Part shown: positions 55,523-64,000 of the stretch, one piece after another
Numbering within the stretch: position 1 is the stretch's first letter
How the letters are laid out: every line of letters starts with the position of its first letter
Source of the DNA: Streptomyces vilmorinianum
Lineage (GTDB): Bacteria > Actinomycetota > Actinomycetes > Streptomycetales > Streptomycetaceae
Direction of reading: 5' to 3'
DNA: 64,000 bases
NCBI RefSeq assembly: GCF_005517195.1
Contig: NZ_CP040244.1
Coordinates: 872,501 to 936,500 of the forward strand
Translations under genes and position numbers: made by a program
Notes under the pieces: model-generated
What the model was told of the DNA's origin: nothing
What the model saw: only the letters and a program-made list of their open reading frames with translations
The model's database searches: none

Positions 55523-56299
55523 TCATCGATGTACATCGTCCTGGCAACCCCGGCAGAGTCCCTGGTCAGCGCCACGGAAGGCCCGGTCGCAGCGGTCGCA
55601 GTTCTGCAGCGGCAGGAGCTTGGGGGCCTCCCGCGCGGGCGGCAGCTCGGGTGGCAGCCACTCCCGCAGCCGATACGCGAGGAGTCTGGCGGGCCAGCGA
55701 ATGGTCCCGGCGGGAAGCCCCGCGCACAGGGTCCGGGCCACGGCTTCGGGGGTGAGCCCGCGCGCCAGCCACGCATGGGTACCGGCCGCCAGCCGCCGTA
55801 CGTCGTTCTCCGAGAGCAGCAGCCGTGGCTCGCGCTGCCGAAGACCCGCGAGCAGAGCTGCGGCGGGCCGTAACTCCTCGGTGAGCTCGGGCACTTCGGG
55901 CTCAGCAGGCACCGGCCGCGACTCCCGCCGCGGGGGCCGGGCGCGCTTCACCAGGTCGACCGGGTGCGGGTTCTCGTACCAGGTCGTGACGGTGGCGAGC
56001 TTGGCCCCCTCACCCCGTACCACCTGCCGCTTCAGATACCCGGCGGCCTCCAACTCCCGCAGCGCCCTGGCGATCCGGGCCGCGCCCTCCCGGAAGCGGG
56101 CGGCGAGGACGGTGATGCCGACGAGGGCGCCGTCGGGCAGCGACTGGATGTAGACGCCGATGCCGATCGCGCAGGCGGACAGGTCTTTGTGCTGGGCGAG
56201 ATGGTTGCCCACGACGGTGAACTTCTCGTCGTGACGGTGACGTACGTGCGTCACACCAGCGCGAGAGGTCGTACGCGTACTAAACTGCGTCGCAGTCAT
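55523..56299 (-). CDS. Helix-turn-helix protein with C-terminal CxxC knuckle (paralogue 2), TTA codon
   Basis: This 258-aa protein starts at ATG 56299 after a leader nearly identical to that of the paralogue at 10620. The N-terminal FTVVGNHLAQHKDLSACAIG and ITVLAARFREGAARIARALR aligns with it, as do LRQREPRLLLSENDV and the final CDRC...CRGC knuckle. Leu in TEELRPA is encoded by TTA (55871-55873), so translation should need bldA. Proteins are far less alike than their leaders. It precedes vapBC. Confidence 0.75.
   Translation of the reverse strand: MTATQFSTRTTSRAGVTHVRHRHDEKFTVVGNHLAQHKDLSACAIGIGVYIQSLPDGALVGITVLAARFREGAARIARALRELEAAGYLKRQVVRGEGAKLATVTTWYENPHPVDLVKRARPPRRESRPVPAEPEVPELTEELRPAAALLAGLRQREPRLLLSENDVRRLAAGTHAWLARGLTPEAVARTLCAGLPAGTIRWPARLLAYRLREWLPPELPPAREAPKLLPLQNCDRCDRAFRGADQGLCRGCQDDVHR
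55527..55538. promoter_or_regulatory. Palindrome upstream of vapBC
   Basis: CGATGTACATCG is a perfect 12-bp palindrome covering the last codons of the HTH gene, 34 bp upstream of the vapB start. Its position suits autoregulation by VapB-VapC. Confidence 0.5.
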
Positions 56300-56384
56300 A
56301 GGGAAGGTCTCTTCTTCCTGAGTGATCAGGCCCTCGACCGGGATGCCAGTCCCGCCGGGGGCCGAAATCTTTTACGGCATATGC
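56300..56384 (-). promoter_or_regulatory. Conserved structured leader of HTH/zinc-knuckle gene (copy 2)
   Basis: Read on the minus strand from TTCGGCCCCCGGC at 56366 to the ATG, this copy has the same three hairpins as copy 1. The Shine-Dalgarno AGGAAG (56319-56314) is paired with CTTCC (56306-56302) and lies 14 nt from the start. The loops differ in length and sequence while the stems are unchanged. GCATATGC (56384-56377) is also shared. It begins 5 nt past the HD-gene stop. Confidence 0.6.
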
Positions 56385-57136
56385 AAGTTGGCGCGACCGT
56401 ACCGCGCCGACCGGCCGTTCTGCCACATAGTCACCCGAAGGTGTGAGCTGTCGGGTTTGGACGGAAGTGGTTCTTCCTCCAGTCCTTTCAACGGGATGTC
56501 GTGGACAGCCGATCGCCCCCGCCCCGCATCGCGGAAACCCGAACCCGGCCGCCAACGCCCCGACTCCCCGAGCGCCACACGCAGCCATTCCAGACTGTCC
56601 TGCGCCAAGAGCTCGTCGGCCAGGCGGTTCGCCGTCTCCGTGGTGATCCGTCGCCGGCTGTTGTCGATCCAGCGCTGGGCGTTCTCGTAACCCTGCGTCT
56701 TGTACTCGATGCCCTGCAGCAGGCACTCGAGCTTGTCGGCGTCGCGGGCGCAGACCGCCTCGGGCGACTCCTTCGCCTCGTACTCCCCGACCAGATCCCG
56801 GATGGCGGAGGCGAGAACCTCGGGCATGCCGGCCGTCTGATCGGCGGTGACCTCGCGGGGGTCGGCACCTGCCGCGTACTTCTTCCCCAGGTAGTTCACA
56901 TCCCCGGTCCGCGCCTCCTGGGTGTCGTGCCACACGGCCAAGAACGCGGCGCGGGCCGGATCGGCCCCTTCGAGCTTTGCGATGACCGAGGCGATCAGCG
57001 CCGTACGCCAGGAGTGCTCCGCCACACTCTCCGGGTCACGAACCCCGGCCATCCACCAACCGGTGCGCCGCGCGTGCTTGAGCGTTCCCGCCTCGTACAG
57101 GAAGTGCGCCACAGCGGACAGTTCGTCGTCAGCCAC
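56372..57136 (-). CDS. HD-domain phosphohydrolase (YfbR-like) with C-terminal extension
   Basis: The GTG at 57136 has AGAGGAGA upstream. The HD domain (residues 1-190) keeps ESVAEHSWRTAL, VWHDTQEARTGDVNYLGK and ARDADKLECLLQG, like YfbR 5'-nucleotidases. About 60 residues follow the domain (GESGRWRPGSG to the end), longer than usual and Arg/Ser-rich, so the 3' end may have been extended by a lost stop. It sits 14 bp after the XRE gene and upstream of the HTH-vapBC set. Confidence 0.83.
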   Translation of the reverse strand: MADDELSAVAHFLYEAGTLKHARRTGWWMAGVRDPESVAEHSWRTALIASVIAKLEGADPARAAFLAVWHDTQEARTGDVNYLGKKYAAGADPREVTADQTAGMPEVLASAIRDLVGEYEAKESPEAVCARDADKLECLLQGIEYKTQGYENAQRWIDNSRRRITTETANRLADELLAQDSLEWLRVALGESGRWRPGSGFRDAGRGRSAVHDIPLKGLEEEPLPSKPDSSHLRVTMWQNGRSARYGRANLHMP

Positions 57137-57149
57137 CGTCCGTCTCCTC

Positions 57150-58175
57150 TCACGCCTCCGCGAGGCGGATCGCGTACCGGATGCCTTCGAGCTCCCGACG
57201 CGCCCGCGTCGACGGCCCGGTGCCATCCAACATCATCGGGAGCCGGTCACGCAGGGACCGAGCCGCAGCGGAACGGTGCGTCAGCAGGTCCGGCCTGGAG
57301 GCGATCAAGGCCCACAGCGTGTGTACGTTGAGGTCGAAGAATCCGTGGCTCGGCGTCAGGCCGCGCACGAGGTGGTCCATCAGCCTGTCGCCGCGCCAGG
57401 GTCCCCAGTCGGGCCGGGCGATGAAATCGTCCGAGAGCTCGACGTGGGCCGACTCCCCGATCCAGTAGGCCCAGTAATTCAGATTGGCCCTCTCGCCCGC
57501 TTCGCTCGCGGTGAGCGTGGTGGCGATGAAGTAGTCCATGCGTTCCTGATCGCCGTGCCGGGCGGCCACCGTTGCGACGGATCGGTCATTGAGCCACCGG
57601 GAAAGCCAGTCACTCGGCCGTTCCGTCCGTTGCTGGTGGGCGAGCCAGGCGGAGGTGTCGGAGGCAAGGTCGTACCCCGCGAGGTAGAGGGCCTGACGCC
57701 GCAGCAGGAACTGTTCAGGTCTGCGGGCCTGTTCGGCGGTTTCCCGCATCAGGGCGAAGAATCGACCGCGCTCCGTCGCGCCCAGAGCCGGCCCGGTCGG
57801 CACCGGACCACGACGTGGTCGGGGAGGGGGTGGCAGAGACCGCAGCGGAGTCGGAGGTACGCCACTGAGCGGCCAGGACAGCAGCTCTACGGGCTCGCGC
57901 CGCAGTACCCATGCTCCGAGCGGATTGTCACTGTGGGCCACCTTCCGGCCCAGCAGGTCGGTCAGCAGCACGTCTGCTTCCAATGCCCTCTGGACGGTGG
58001 ACATGAGGGAGGGTGGAGCGCCCTCCCTCATGAGCAGTCCCTGGTGGGTCAGCATCTGGCCGACCGGTACGGCGGTCAGCGGGCGGCGGCCCGACTCCCA
58101 GCCGGCGACGGTGTCGACCGCGACCTGCAACAACTCCGCGAGGGTGTCCTGGGTGTGCCCGAGCTGCTCACGCAC
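57150..58175 (-). CDS. XRE-family regulator, 5' end probably truncated
   Basis: The GTG at 58175 begins inside the first HTH helix ([20 protein letters not shown], then [13 protein letters not shown]). The same frame continues upstream with [14 protein letters not shown], which looks like the normal start of this Streptomyces family. No ATG, GTG or TTG occurs in that frame before the sequence merges with a recombinase relic near 58230. The remaining 290 residues form a helical TPR-like sensor domain. It may be a broken gene or use the internal GTG. Confidence 0.65.
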   Translation of the reverse strand: MREQLGHTQDTLAELLQVAVDTVAGWESGRRPLTAVPVGQMLTHQGLLMREGAPPSLMSTVQRALEADVLLTDLLGRKVAHSDNPLGAWVLRREPVELLSWPLSGVPPTPLRSLPPPPRPRRGPVPTGPALGATERGRFFALMRETAEQARRPEQFLLRRQALYLAGYDLASDTSAWLAHQQRTERPSDWLSRWLNDRSVATVAARHGDQERMDYFIATTLTASEAGERANLNYWAYWIGESAHVELSDDFIARPDWGPWRGDRLMDHLVRGLTPSHGFFDLNVHTLWALIASRPDLLTHRSAAARSLRDRLPMMLDGTGPSTRARRELEGIRYAIRLAEA

Positions 58176-58201
58176 GACCCGGAAGACAGAGCCGGCGACG
58201 G

Positions 58202-58504
58202 TGCATCCAGGGGGCGCGCCGTGGCGTTCCCTGCCGAGCGTACGCGGAGCAACGAGGCTGGGAGATCGCCGGTATCTGGATCGACCTGGGCGATCACGCG
58301 CTTGCGGACACCCGTCCCGAGTCCGACGCCTTGTGCCGCGCCATGGCGGCGACTCCGGGGCCAGTCGTCTGCCTTGTCGACGATCTGGACCGTCTCAACC
58401 GCGCGGCGGGCCACAGAGCGGTCATGCGACGCCGCGTTGCCGCGGCCGGCCTGTTAACCGAACCAACTCGGCTGTCTTCGCAGGTCAGGACGGGTATCTG
58501 CTAG
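58202..58504 (+). pseudogene. Relic of a resolvase-like (serine recombinase) gene, TTA codon
   Basis: An open frame without a start encodes [20 protein letters not shown], then [20 protein letters not shown], resembling the catalytic core of serine recombinases but lacking the N-terminal Ser. A TTA codon lies near 58453. It overlaps the 5' end of the XRE gene on the other strand and ends at TAG 58502. The recombinase assignment is tentative. Confidence 0.4.
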
Positions 58505-58513
58505 CTTCCCGAT

Positions 58514-59767
58514 GTGCTTGATGAGCAGCGGTCCGGAAGGGACCTGAGGAACTTCGTCCTGCCCGAGTTAGGCCAGCTACTGCTCTACCTCAAGGAGCTG
58601 ATGGCGAGGGACAGCTCGCCGTTGACGCCACGTTCGTACGGCATGGATCTGCTGCGCTGGTTCCGGTTCTTATGGGCGCTCGGGATCGAGTGGGACCGTG
58701 CGACCCGGGAAGACGCCCGGGACTTCATGTTGTGGATGAAGGTGGCGGACAAGCCGAAGCGCATCCATTGGCGCCATCGCGGCAAGGCTCTCTCCGAGGT
58801 CCCGTCGCCTCGCAGTGACAGGCCGGCACCAGGTACGCCGAATCCGGTGACTGGAAAGCACACGGTCGGGACCAAGTACTCGCCGGCAACCCGGGCTCAT
58901 TGCGAGACGGTGCTTCGGGAGTTCTACAACTTCCATCTGGAATGAAAACACCGGTTCGTTGCTGGTGAATCCCTTCCCGTTGGTCCGTGGGCGCCGCTTG
59001 CCCCAGCTCCGGACACAGCGTGATGGTGAGAAGAAGCACCGCAACCGACGCACGGGCCTCTACCGGCCCACCGTTCCGCAGCGGGTCCCGCGGCGGATTC
59101 CCGACGAGATGTACACCAAGGTCTTCGCCGGGCTCCGTTCTCATCGTGACCGCGCCTTGCCGGCCTTCTGGGTCGCCACTGGCGCCCGCGCCGAGGAACT
59201 GCTCACGGTCAAGCAGGGCGGAGCGGTTGTCGGCGAGCAGACCGTCAGTGTGATCCGCAAGGGCACCCGCGACTACCAGGACCCGGCCGCAACCTGGACG
59301 CGTTCGTCTGGCTGCGGCTCTACCAAGAGTCCGCCTGGAAGAAGGGCGTCCCCCGGGGCCGTCACCATCCGCTGTGGTGGACGCTGCGGCGCCCATGGCG
59401 GCCGCTGGAATACGACGCGGCGCGCATGATGTTCAACCGCGCCAACGATCTCCTGGGCGCCAACTGGACCCTTCACGATCTGCGGCACACGGCGACGTTC
59501 CTCATGCTCGATGACCCGAACATGCCGCCGGTCTACGTGCAAAAGATCCTCGGCCGCAAGTACCTGTCGACCCTGGACATTTACAAGCGTCCGAACAGGG
59601 GCGACGTCATCAGAGCCGGCCTCGCCCACCACGCCCGTCAGGAGAAGCCAGCCCAACTCGACGCCCAGATCTCCCGCAAGCAGGAGTCTGTCGACCTAGG
59701 CATTCCTACCTTCCGGGAGATCGTTGCTCGCACCACTGCGGCGGCCACCCCGCCGGAGCCTGCGTGA
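58514..59767 (+). pseudogene. Tyrosine-recombinase/integrase pseudogene (two frameshifts, two TTA codons)
   Basis: Three frames together encode one integrase. Frame 1 (58514-58945) has the N-terminal SAM-like domain ending FYNFHLE. A shift of frame near 58943 leads to LVNPFPLVRGRR...SHRDRALPAFWVATGARAEEL with the first catalytic Arg. A second shift near 59288 leads to FVWLRLYQESAWKKG...WTLHDLRHTAT and DIYKR with the HxxR and Tyr residues. TTA codons lie at 58568 and 58670. It is a degraded mobile-element gene, not a functional enzyme. Confidence 0.85.
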
Positions 59768-60147
59768 CTGATGAGGATCTGTGACATCGGCCAGTGCCGC
59801 TCTTCGCTCCCTGCTTGATTGCCGGAGGCAACGGTGGCCGGGGTCGCCCGTGCTGTGTCGGGTGCTGGTGCCGGTGTCGGCGTACGGGCTTATCTCCTCA
59901 GCCCGATACGAGCGAACGTCCTCGGCTGCCTGGCTGCCGCATGGCCGGGGCCAGCCGGATAGCCAGCCAGCCTCAGGACAGGGCGGTTGGACAAGGGTGG
60001 GGCGTAGCCCCGTCGTGCAGCGACGTCCGGTTGTTGGCGTACACGCTGAACTGCGGGCGCGAAGGAACCGGGTTGCGAGACGGTCGAAAGCTGCGGTCGA
60101 ATCGGGCCGCCTGTGCATCTGCCGCCCGGGCAGGGAGGGATCGGTTC
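59768..60147. other. Gap without a supported gene
   Basis: Open frames cross this 380-bp stretch but none looks like a protein: the extension upstream of 60148 is Cys/Arg-rich and lacks homology-like pattern. It may hold the promoter of the gene at 60148 and remnants of the integrase element. Confidence 0.5.
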
Positions 60148-61023
60148 ATGGACGAGACGACAGCGCTGGACAACGTGCTGCAACAGGCACATGTGGTTCA
60201 GGTCAGCTCGGTGAACGGGGTCGGGGCCGGCGGGGAAATCCGGGTGGATCTCTCCGATCCGGCGGAGTCGGCCCAGCTCAGGACGGCCATGGCCGTGGAG
60301 TCGCTGCCCGGGTTCCACTGCATGTGCCTCGGGGACGTCCGCTTCGAGGTGTTCGACCCGCCCGGTGAGCGGCTTGCAGCCGTCGTCCTGCACCACGGGG
60401 CGACACTGAGGTGGGAGGCGTGGGAGAGCGACGTCGTCCTCGCTGACGGCCGCCTGCTCCTGGCCTGGCTGGACGGGCACGGCATGCCTGGCCCCATGCA
60501 GCAGTTCGAGGCCGCCCGGCTACGGGCACAGAAAGGGACCGAAGAGGAGCGCAACTGGCTGGCTGCGATGCCCGCCGGGCTGGAAGGGCTCGCCGACCGG
60601 ATCCTCGGCCTCTCCCGCACCGGCGGCAGTCCCTCCCCCGCATTGCTCGCGGAACTCACAGACCAACTGCACCTGATGTTCCCCGACCCGGTGGAGCGGG
60701 TGCTGGCCCTGCTCAACTGGTGCGGATCCGGTGGCGGCCGCTGCTCCGGATACCCAGTCCACGAGGGCGTGCCCGGCGAGCTGCTCGGCAGGATGCCGAT
60801 CGCCGACCTGCTCGCCGCCCTGGCCGACCCGCGGGCCGAGGAGCGGCACGACGCCGGGGCCGTGCGCCATCTGGTGGGCTGGAAGACCCGCCCACGCCAG
60901 AAGCGGGACGTCGCCCGCCTACCCGAACCGCTCCGCGTCCGTCTGCTGGCGCACGCCCGCCGCTGTGGAGACTCCGACAAACAGGTCCGCGCCGAACGGT
61001 GGTTGGGACCCCCGCGGGCCTGA
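60148..61023 (+). CDS. Protein of unknown function
   Basis: The ATG at 60148 has GGGAGGGA upstream. This 291-aa cytosolic protein has an N-terminal half (HVVQVSSVNGVGAGGEIRVD to VVLHHGATLRWEAWESDVVL) rich in strands and a C-terminal helical half that includes LLNWCGSGGGRCSGYPVHE and LAHARRC. I do not recognise a family. It has typical high-GC codon usage and lies in the accessory stretch, so it is probably a real but lineage-specific gene. Confidence 0.65.
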   Translation: MDETTALDNVLQQAHVVQVSSVNGVGAGGEIRVDLSDPAESAQLRTAMAVESLPGFHCMCLGDVRFEVFDPPGERLAAVVLHHGATLRWEAWESDVVLADGRLLLAWLDGHGMPGPMQQFEAARLRAQKGTEEERNWLAAMPAGLEGLADRILGLSRTGGSPSPALLAELTDQLHLMFPDPVERVLALLNWCGSGGGRCSGYPVHEGVPGELLGRMPIADLLAALADPRAEERHDAGAVRHLVGWKTRPRQKRDVARLPEPLRVRLLAHARRCGDSDKQVRAERWLGPPRA

Positions 61024-61136
61024 GAAGTCGGGCGACCCTGGCTGTGGGGACGTGTCGCTGTACCTCACTGGCCACGTTCAGGTATACGCCGACAGCCGGC
61101 CCTCGCCCGGAATCAGCGTCGTGAAATCATCCAGCG

Positions 61137-61568
61137 ATGACTGAACCGAGCAGCGACGACGGCCGGACCTTCCGGCGCGAGACCGAGCGGGTCGTCAACG
61201 AGATCGCCCAGGGGCTCCGCACGTTGGACGCTGGTGTGAGGTGGTTCTCCGACCTCGCCCCGACACGCCAGCAGATGGTTCTACAGGAAGTCGCTGGCTA
61301 TGCGATGCAGGCGCACACTACAGCTGCGGACGGCCGTGCGGGGGTGGCGCGGTCTGGTGTGAAGCCCACGGCTAACCCCTCGGTCATGATCTGCATGGAC
61401 CCGCCCCGCTACGGGTTCGCGGGCCTGCCCTCCGCCGAACACGTCAAGGCGTTCCGCGTCCTCGTTTCCGTGTTCGCCGTTGCGGACACTCGCCGCCGCG
61501 AGAGGTACTGCAAATGCGCCTGCGGACATGCATGGCACAACCTGCCGGCGGCGACCGAGCGGCCGTAG
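61137..61568 (+). CDS. DUF5958-like protein
   Basis: This 143-aa protein reads like DUF5958: NEIAQGLRTLDAGVRWFSDL, then QQMVLQEVAGYAMQAHTTA, VKAFRVLVSVFAVADTRRRE and a closing RYCKCACGHAWHNL with three Cys and two His that may bind zinc. It starts at ATG 61137 without a strong Shine-Dalgarno. Function is unknown; such genes occur in Streptomyces accessory regions. Confidence 0.72.
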   Translation: MTEPSSDDGRTFRRETERVVNEIAQGLRTLDAGVRWFSDLAPTRQQMVLQEVAGYAMQAHTTAADGRAGVARSGVKPTANPSVMICMDPPRYGFAGLPSAEHVKAFRVLVSVFAVADTRRRERYCKCACGHAWHNLPAATERP

Positions 61569-62066
61569 CATCGGCCGTTCCAGCTCGGGCTGGGCTGGTT
61601 ATCGAGCGGTCCCTCCTGAGTGACATCCGTTCGCAGGTCAGCGTTGCGGGTGGGGAGAAGTGTGAGCAGGCCTGGGAAACCTCTGAGTATCGGGTGGGGA
61701 ATTCAACGGGCCTCATCATCTCCCTGTCGTCCAAGTACGGAACGCCCCTGGTAGTTCGGAGAAGGTGGGTACTGCGCGACGACGTCCGGTGACAGCGACC
61801 GCGCGGACGGCCTCGCACGGCCGGCTGCCAGGGCCGACACTCCCTCCGAAGCCCTGGACAACCTGCTATGGCTTCAGGAGTCCCGTGAGGCCCGTGAACG
61901 TGACCGCCAGGCGCACAGCTGAGTTCGTACGCCCACGAGGGCTCGTGCGCCGGGGATGGCCCCAGGTCCGCTGACTGAGCGCTTCACGTTCCCGGGCACC
62001 GCCGGTGACTCGTCGGCTGTGAAATCCACGAGCCGTTTCGGTCACGGCCCAGGCAGGATGCCCTCC
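61569..62066. other. Gap of about 500 bp without a supported gene
   Basis: A short stretch near 61790-61915 encodes DTPSEALDNLLWLQESREAR, then RDRQAHS and a stop. It is helical and could be the tail of a decayed gene, but has no start. Nothing else looks coding. Confidence 0.4.
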
Positions 62067-63588
62067 GTGAACCATGTCCTGTGCGGCCTCGCTGCCAATG
62101 CCGCTCTGCCGTCCGAGCTGGTCGACCGGCTGATCGCGGTCGCGGATGCCGACATCGCCGCAAGCCTCGCCGGCCGCGCGGACCTCAGCCGTGCGCAGGC
62201 GGTCGCGTTGGTCTCGCGCGTCGAGGAGAGCGCTGTACAGCTTGTGTACGAGGGCCGGCTGACCGCCGCCGATGTTGATCCGGCGGCACACCCGGACGCC
62301 GCCCTCGCCCTGCTCGACGAGCGCTCCGGCAGACCGGAGTGGGCGCGGCTGTTCGCGGTGGATCCGGTCCTTGAGCACCGGGAGAAGCTGGCCGCCTGCT
62401 CCGGTCTCCCGGCCGATGTGGTGGAGACGGCTCGCCGCGGACTCGGACGTACGCGTCGTCGCGGAGCTCGCGTTGTGGACCACGCCGGACGTCGCCGCCC
62501 GGCTTGCGGGGCATCCGCACGCCGAGGTCCGCCGTGCGGTGGCGGCCAACGAGGCGACGCCCCCGGCCGTACTGGCGGCGCTGATCACCGGCGAGGGGCT
62601 GCCTCCCGCCCAGCGGTGCCTGGTCTGCGACCGAGAGAAGACGCCGTTCGCGCACGACCCTCACTGCCAGAGGCTCGACTGCGATCTGCTGCCGGGTGCC
62701 TTCTGCGACGGCTCCCACGGGTCCACCGTGCTCGACCTGCAGCAGGCGGCACTGCGGAACCCCGCCACACCGACCGAAGCCGTCGTCGGTTTCGCCGACC
62801 ACCCTTCCACGCTGCTGCGCTGGGCAGTCGCCGCACGCCCCGACCTGCCCTTGGAAGTGAGCGGACGGCTCGCCCTGGATTCCAATCCCGGTGTCCGAGC
62901 CGACCTCGCCGAGAATCCCGCGATCGACGACGCCCTGATCCGCGCGCTGGCCGGCGACCGTGGCGACGATGTGCGGCGCGGGCTCGCGCACAACCCGAAC
63001 GTGCCACTCGACGTGCTCATCCAACTGGCCGGCACCACCAAGATCGGCGCCACCCTGCTGCCGCGCATCGCCACCGCCTCTCCCGCCGAGGTCGAGGAGC
63101 TGGCCCGGTCGCCGATCCCGGCCGTGCGCATGCTCCTGGCCCAACGACGCGATCTGCCGGCCGAGATCCGCGACGCCCTGGCCACCGACCCCGATGCGAA
63201 AGTGGTCAAGTCCATCGCCCCGCACCCGGGCCTCTCCGAAGCGCAGTTGCGCGCCATGGTGGACCGGCACGGAGCCCGGGTCATCGCCAAGGTGGCGGTC
63301 AACCCGGACGCGACTCCGCCGCTGCTGGAAGACCTGGCCCGGCACGAACCCCCGGTGAAGAAGGCGTTCCGCGAGATCGCCCGGCACCGCAACGCGACAG
63401 CCCCGGCGCTGCTCGCCTGCTTGGCGGAGGAACAGGCGCGGCCCATAGCCGCCGGCCATCCGGCCCTCTCGCCGCCGGTCATCGCAGAGCTGCTCACCGA
63501 CCCCGACTGGCAGGTGGTGGAAGCGGCGGCGGCCAATCCGTCGCTGCCGCTCGCCGTGATGGACGAACTCACCCAGACGCTGGACTGA
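62067..63588 (+). pseudogene. Leucine-rich-variant (LRV) repeat protein with a single-base frameshift
   Basis: The frame starts at GTG 62067 (AGGCAGG upstream) and encodes LAANAALPSELVDRLIAVAD, a good LRV repeat. After GAG ACG at 62429 one extra G (62430) moves the frame, and from CTC 62431 the second frame continues as LAADSDVRVVAELALW and so on to 63588. About 12 LRV-like repeats follow (for example NPGVRADLAENPAIDDALI). A CX2CX12CX4C cluster near nt 62614-62680 could bind Zn or Fe-S. It is either a true frameshift or a sequence error. Confidence 0.8.
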
Positions 63589-64000
63589 TCCGGGCGCCCG
63601 CCACCAACGCCACCGCCGCGTCCAGGCGGGCCAGTTCCGTCGCGTCCAGGTGCGGGTCCGCCGACCGGCGGCGGTGGGCCTCCGGCAGAGGGAGCGGGCC
63701 GGGGGACGCGTGGGAGAGCAGCGCTGTGAGGCCCGCGCGGGCGCCCTCCGCGTACGGGGCCGGGGAGACCGCGACCTCCGCCAGGATCAGGGACGACATC
63801 GCCCAGTCCAGGGCCGGGTCGCCGCGCTCCGAGGTGCGCCAGTCGATCACGACGGGGCCCTCCGGGGTCAGCATCACGTTGCCCGGGTGGAGGTCGAGGT
63901 GGAGGAGTGGGGGCGCGGGCGGGAGGGTGTGGAGGCGGTGGAGGAGGTCGGCGAGGAGGGCGGCCGCCGTCTCCGGGGTGACCGTTCCGGCGAGCAGGGC
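63569..64000 (-). CDS. Aminoglycoside phosphotransferase-family protein (5' end outside window)
   Basis: The C-terminal part of a kinase-like phosphotransferase reads HLDLHPGNVMLTPEGPVVI with the Brenner-type catalytic Asp and Asn, then DWRTSERGDPALDWA with the DxD/DPxxD region. The N-terminus lies beyond base 64000. Its 3' end overlaps the LRV gene by 20 bp. Such enzymes phosphorylate aminoglycosides, choline or macrolides; the substrate is not predictable. Confidence 0.85.
   Translation of the reverse strand, partial: ALLAGTVTPETAAALLADLLHRLHTLPPAPPLLHLDLHPGNVMLTPEGPVVIDWRTSERGDPALDWAMSSLILAEVAVSPAPYAEGARAGLTALLSHASPGPLPLPEAHRRRSADPHLDATELARLDAAVALVAGARISPASG

Noticed and set aside
58076..58414. 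112-aa minus-strand frame overlapping the XRE 5' end
   Set aside because: A different frame from the XRE continuation and without recognisable sequence; a shadow of the resolvase relic.
59794..60147. N-terminal extension of the gene at 60148
   Set aside because: The extension is Cys/Arg-rich without pattern, and a strong ribosome-binding site precedes the ATG at 60148.
61514..61792. 92-aa open frame overlapping the DUF5958-like gene end
   Set aside because: No ribosome-binding site, no family pattern and mixed codon usage; left as non-coding.

Overview
The window is high-GC actinobacterial chromosome, almost certainly Streptomyces. The evidence is GC-rich third codon positions, many GTG and TTG starts, ATGA/GTGA stop-start overlaps, a bldA-type tRNA-Leu(UAA), and near-total absence of TTA codons from the core genes. 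From memory, the block 16.5-43.5 kb follows the conserved Streptomyces order around rpfC-rpfA-eno-divIC-DUF501-ppx-ndh-CFA synthase-bldA; synteny could not be checked here.

Layout. 0-3.4 kb: the 3' part of an RHS polymorphic toxin (RHS core, lysine-rich linker, Hint, HNH nuclease) and its likely DUF4265 immunity gene. 3.4-12.7 kb: a lipoprotein, an N6-methylase-like protein, a membrane protein/Ser-Thr kinase pair, a secreted PLD-like protein, an LppU-like protein, then an HTH/zinc-knuckle gene followed by an antitoxin-PIN toxin pair and a GNAT. 12.7-17.6 kb: acyltransferase, YfhO and CsbB/GtrB-like glycosyltransferase (surface glycan decoration). 17.6-31 kb: SurA-like lipoprotein, mazG, flavohaemoglobin-like gene, P450, two Rpf genes (the second behind a ydaO/c-di-AMP riboswitch), eno, divIC, DUF501, ppx, ndh behind a Rex-like operator, and CFA synthase. 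31-43.5 kb: a second PLD-like gene, a MacB/FtsX-type ABC pair, bldA, Bax-inhibitor family protein, small unknowns, thiolase behind a TetR-type palindrome, SGNH hydrolase, cystathionine beta-synthase. 43.8-54.8 kb: RpiR regulator, lipoprotein, a four-gene Roadblock/DUF4388 operon, SRPBCC protein, PLP decarboxylase, and the hutU-M20 amidohydrolase-hutF-hutI histidine operon with a promoter/operator in front. 54.8-64 kb: an accessory stretch on the minus strand (XRE regulator, HD phosphohydrolase, second HTH/zinc-knuckle gene, VapBC), resolvase and tyrosine-recombinase relics, unknown genes, a frameshifted leucine-rich-variant gene and a partial phosphotransferase.

The strongest new signal is a repeated module at 10.5-12.1 kb (+) and 54.9-56.4 kb (-): a conserved leader of about 70 nt with three predicted hairpins, one sequestering the Shine-Dalgarno, then an HTH protein with a C-terminal CxxC knuckle, then within 30-45 bp a small antitoxin and an overlapping PIN toxin. 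By eye the leaders are about 80% identical although the proteins have diverged far more.

A second theme is bldA. The TTA-decoding tRNA lies at 36.3 kb, and by eye only two Roadblock-operon genes, the second HTH gene and the two recombinase relics carry in-frame TTA codons.
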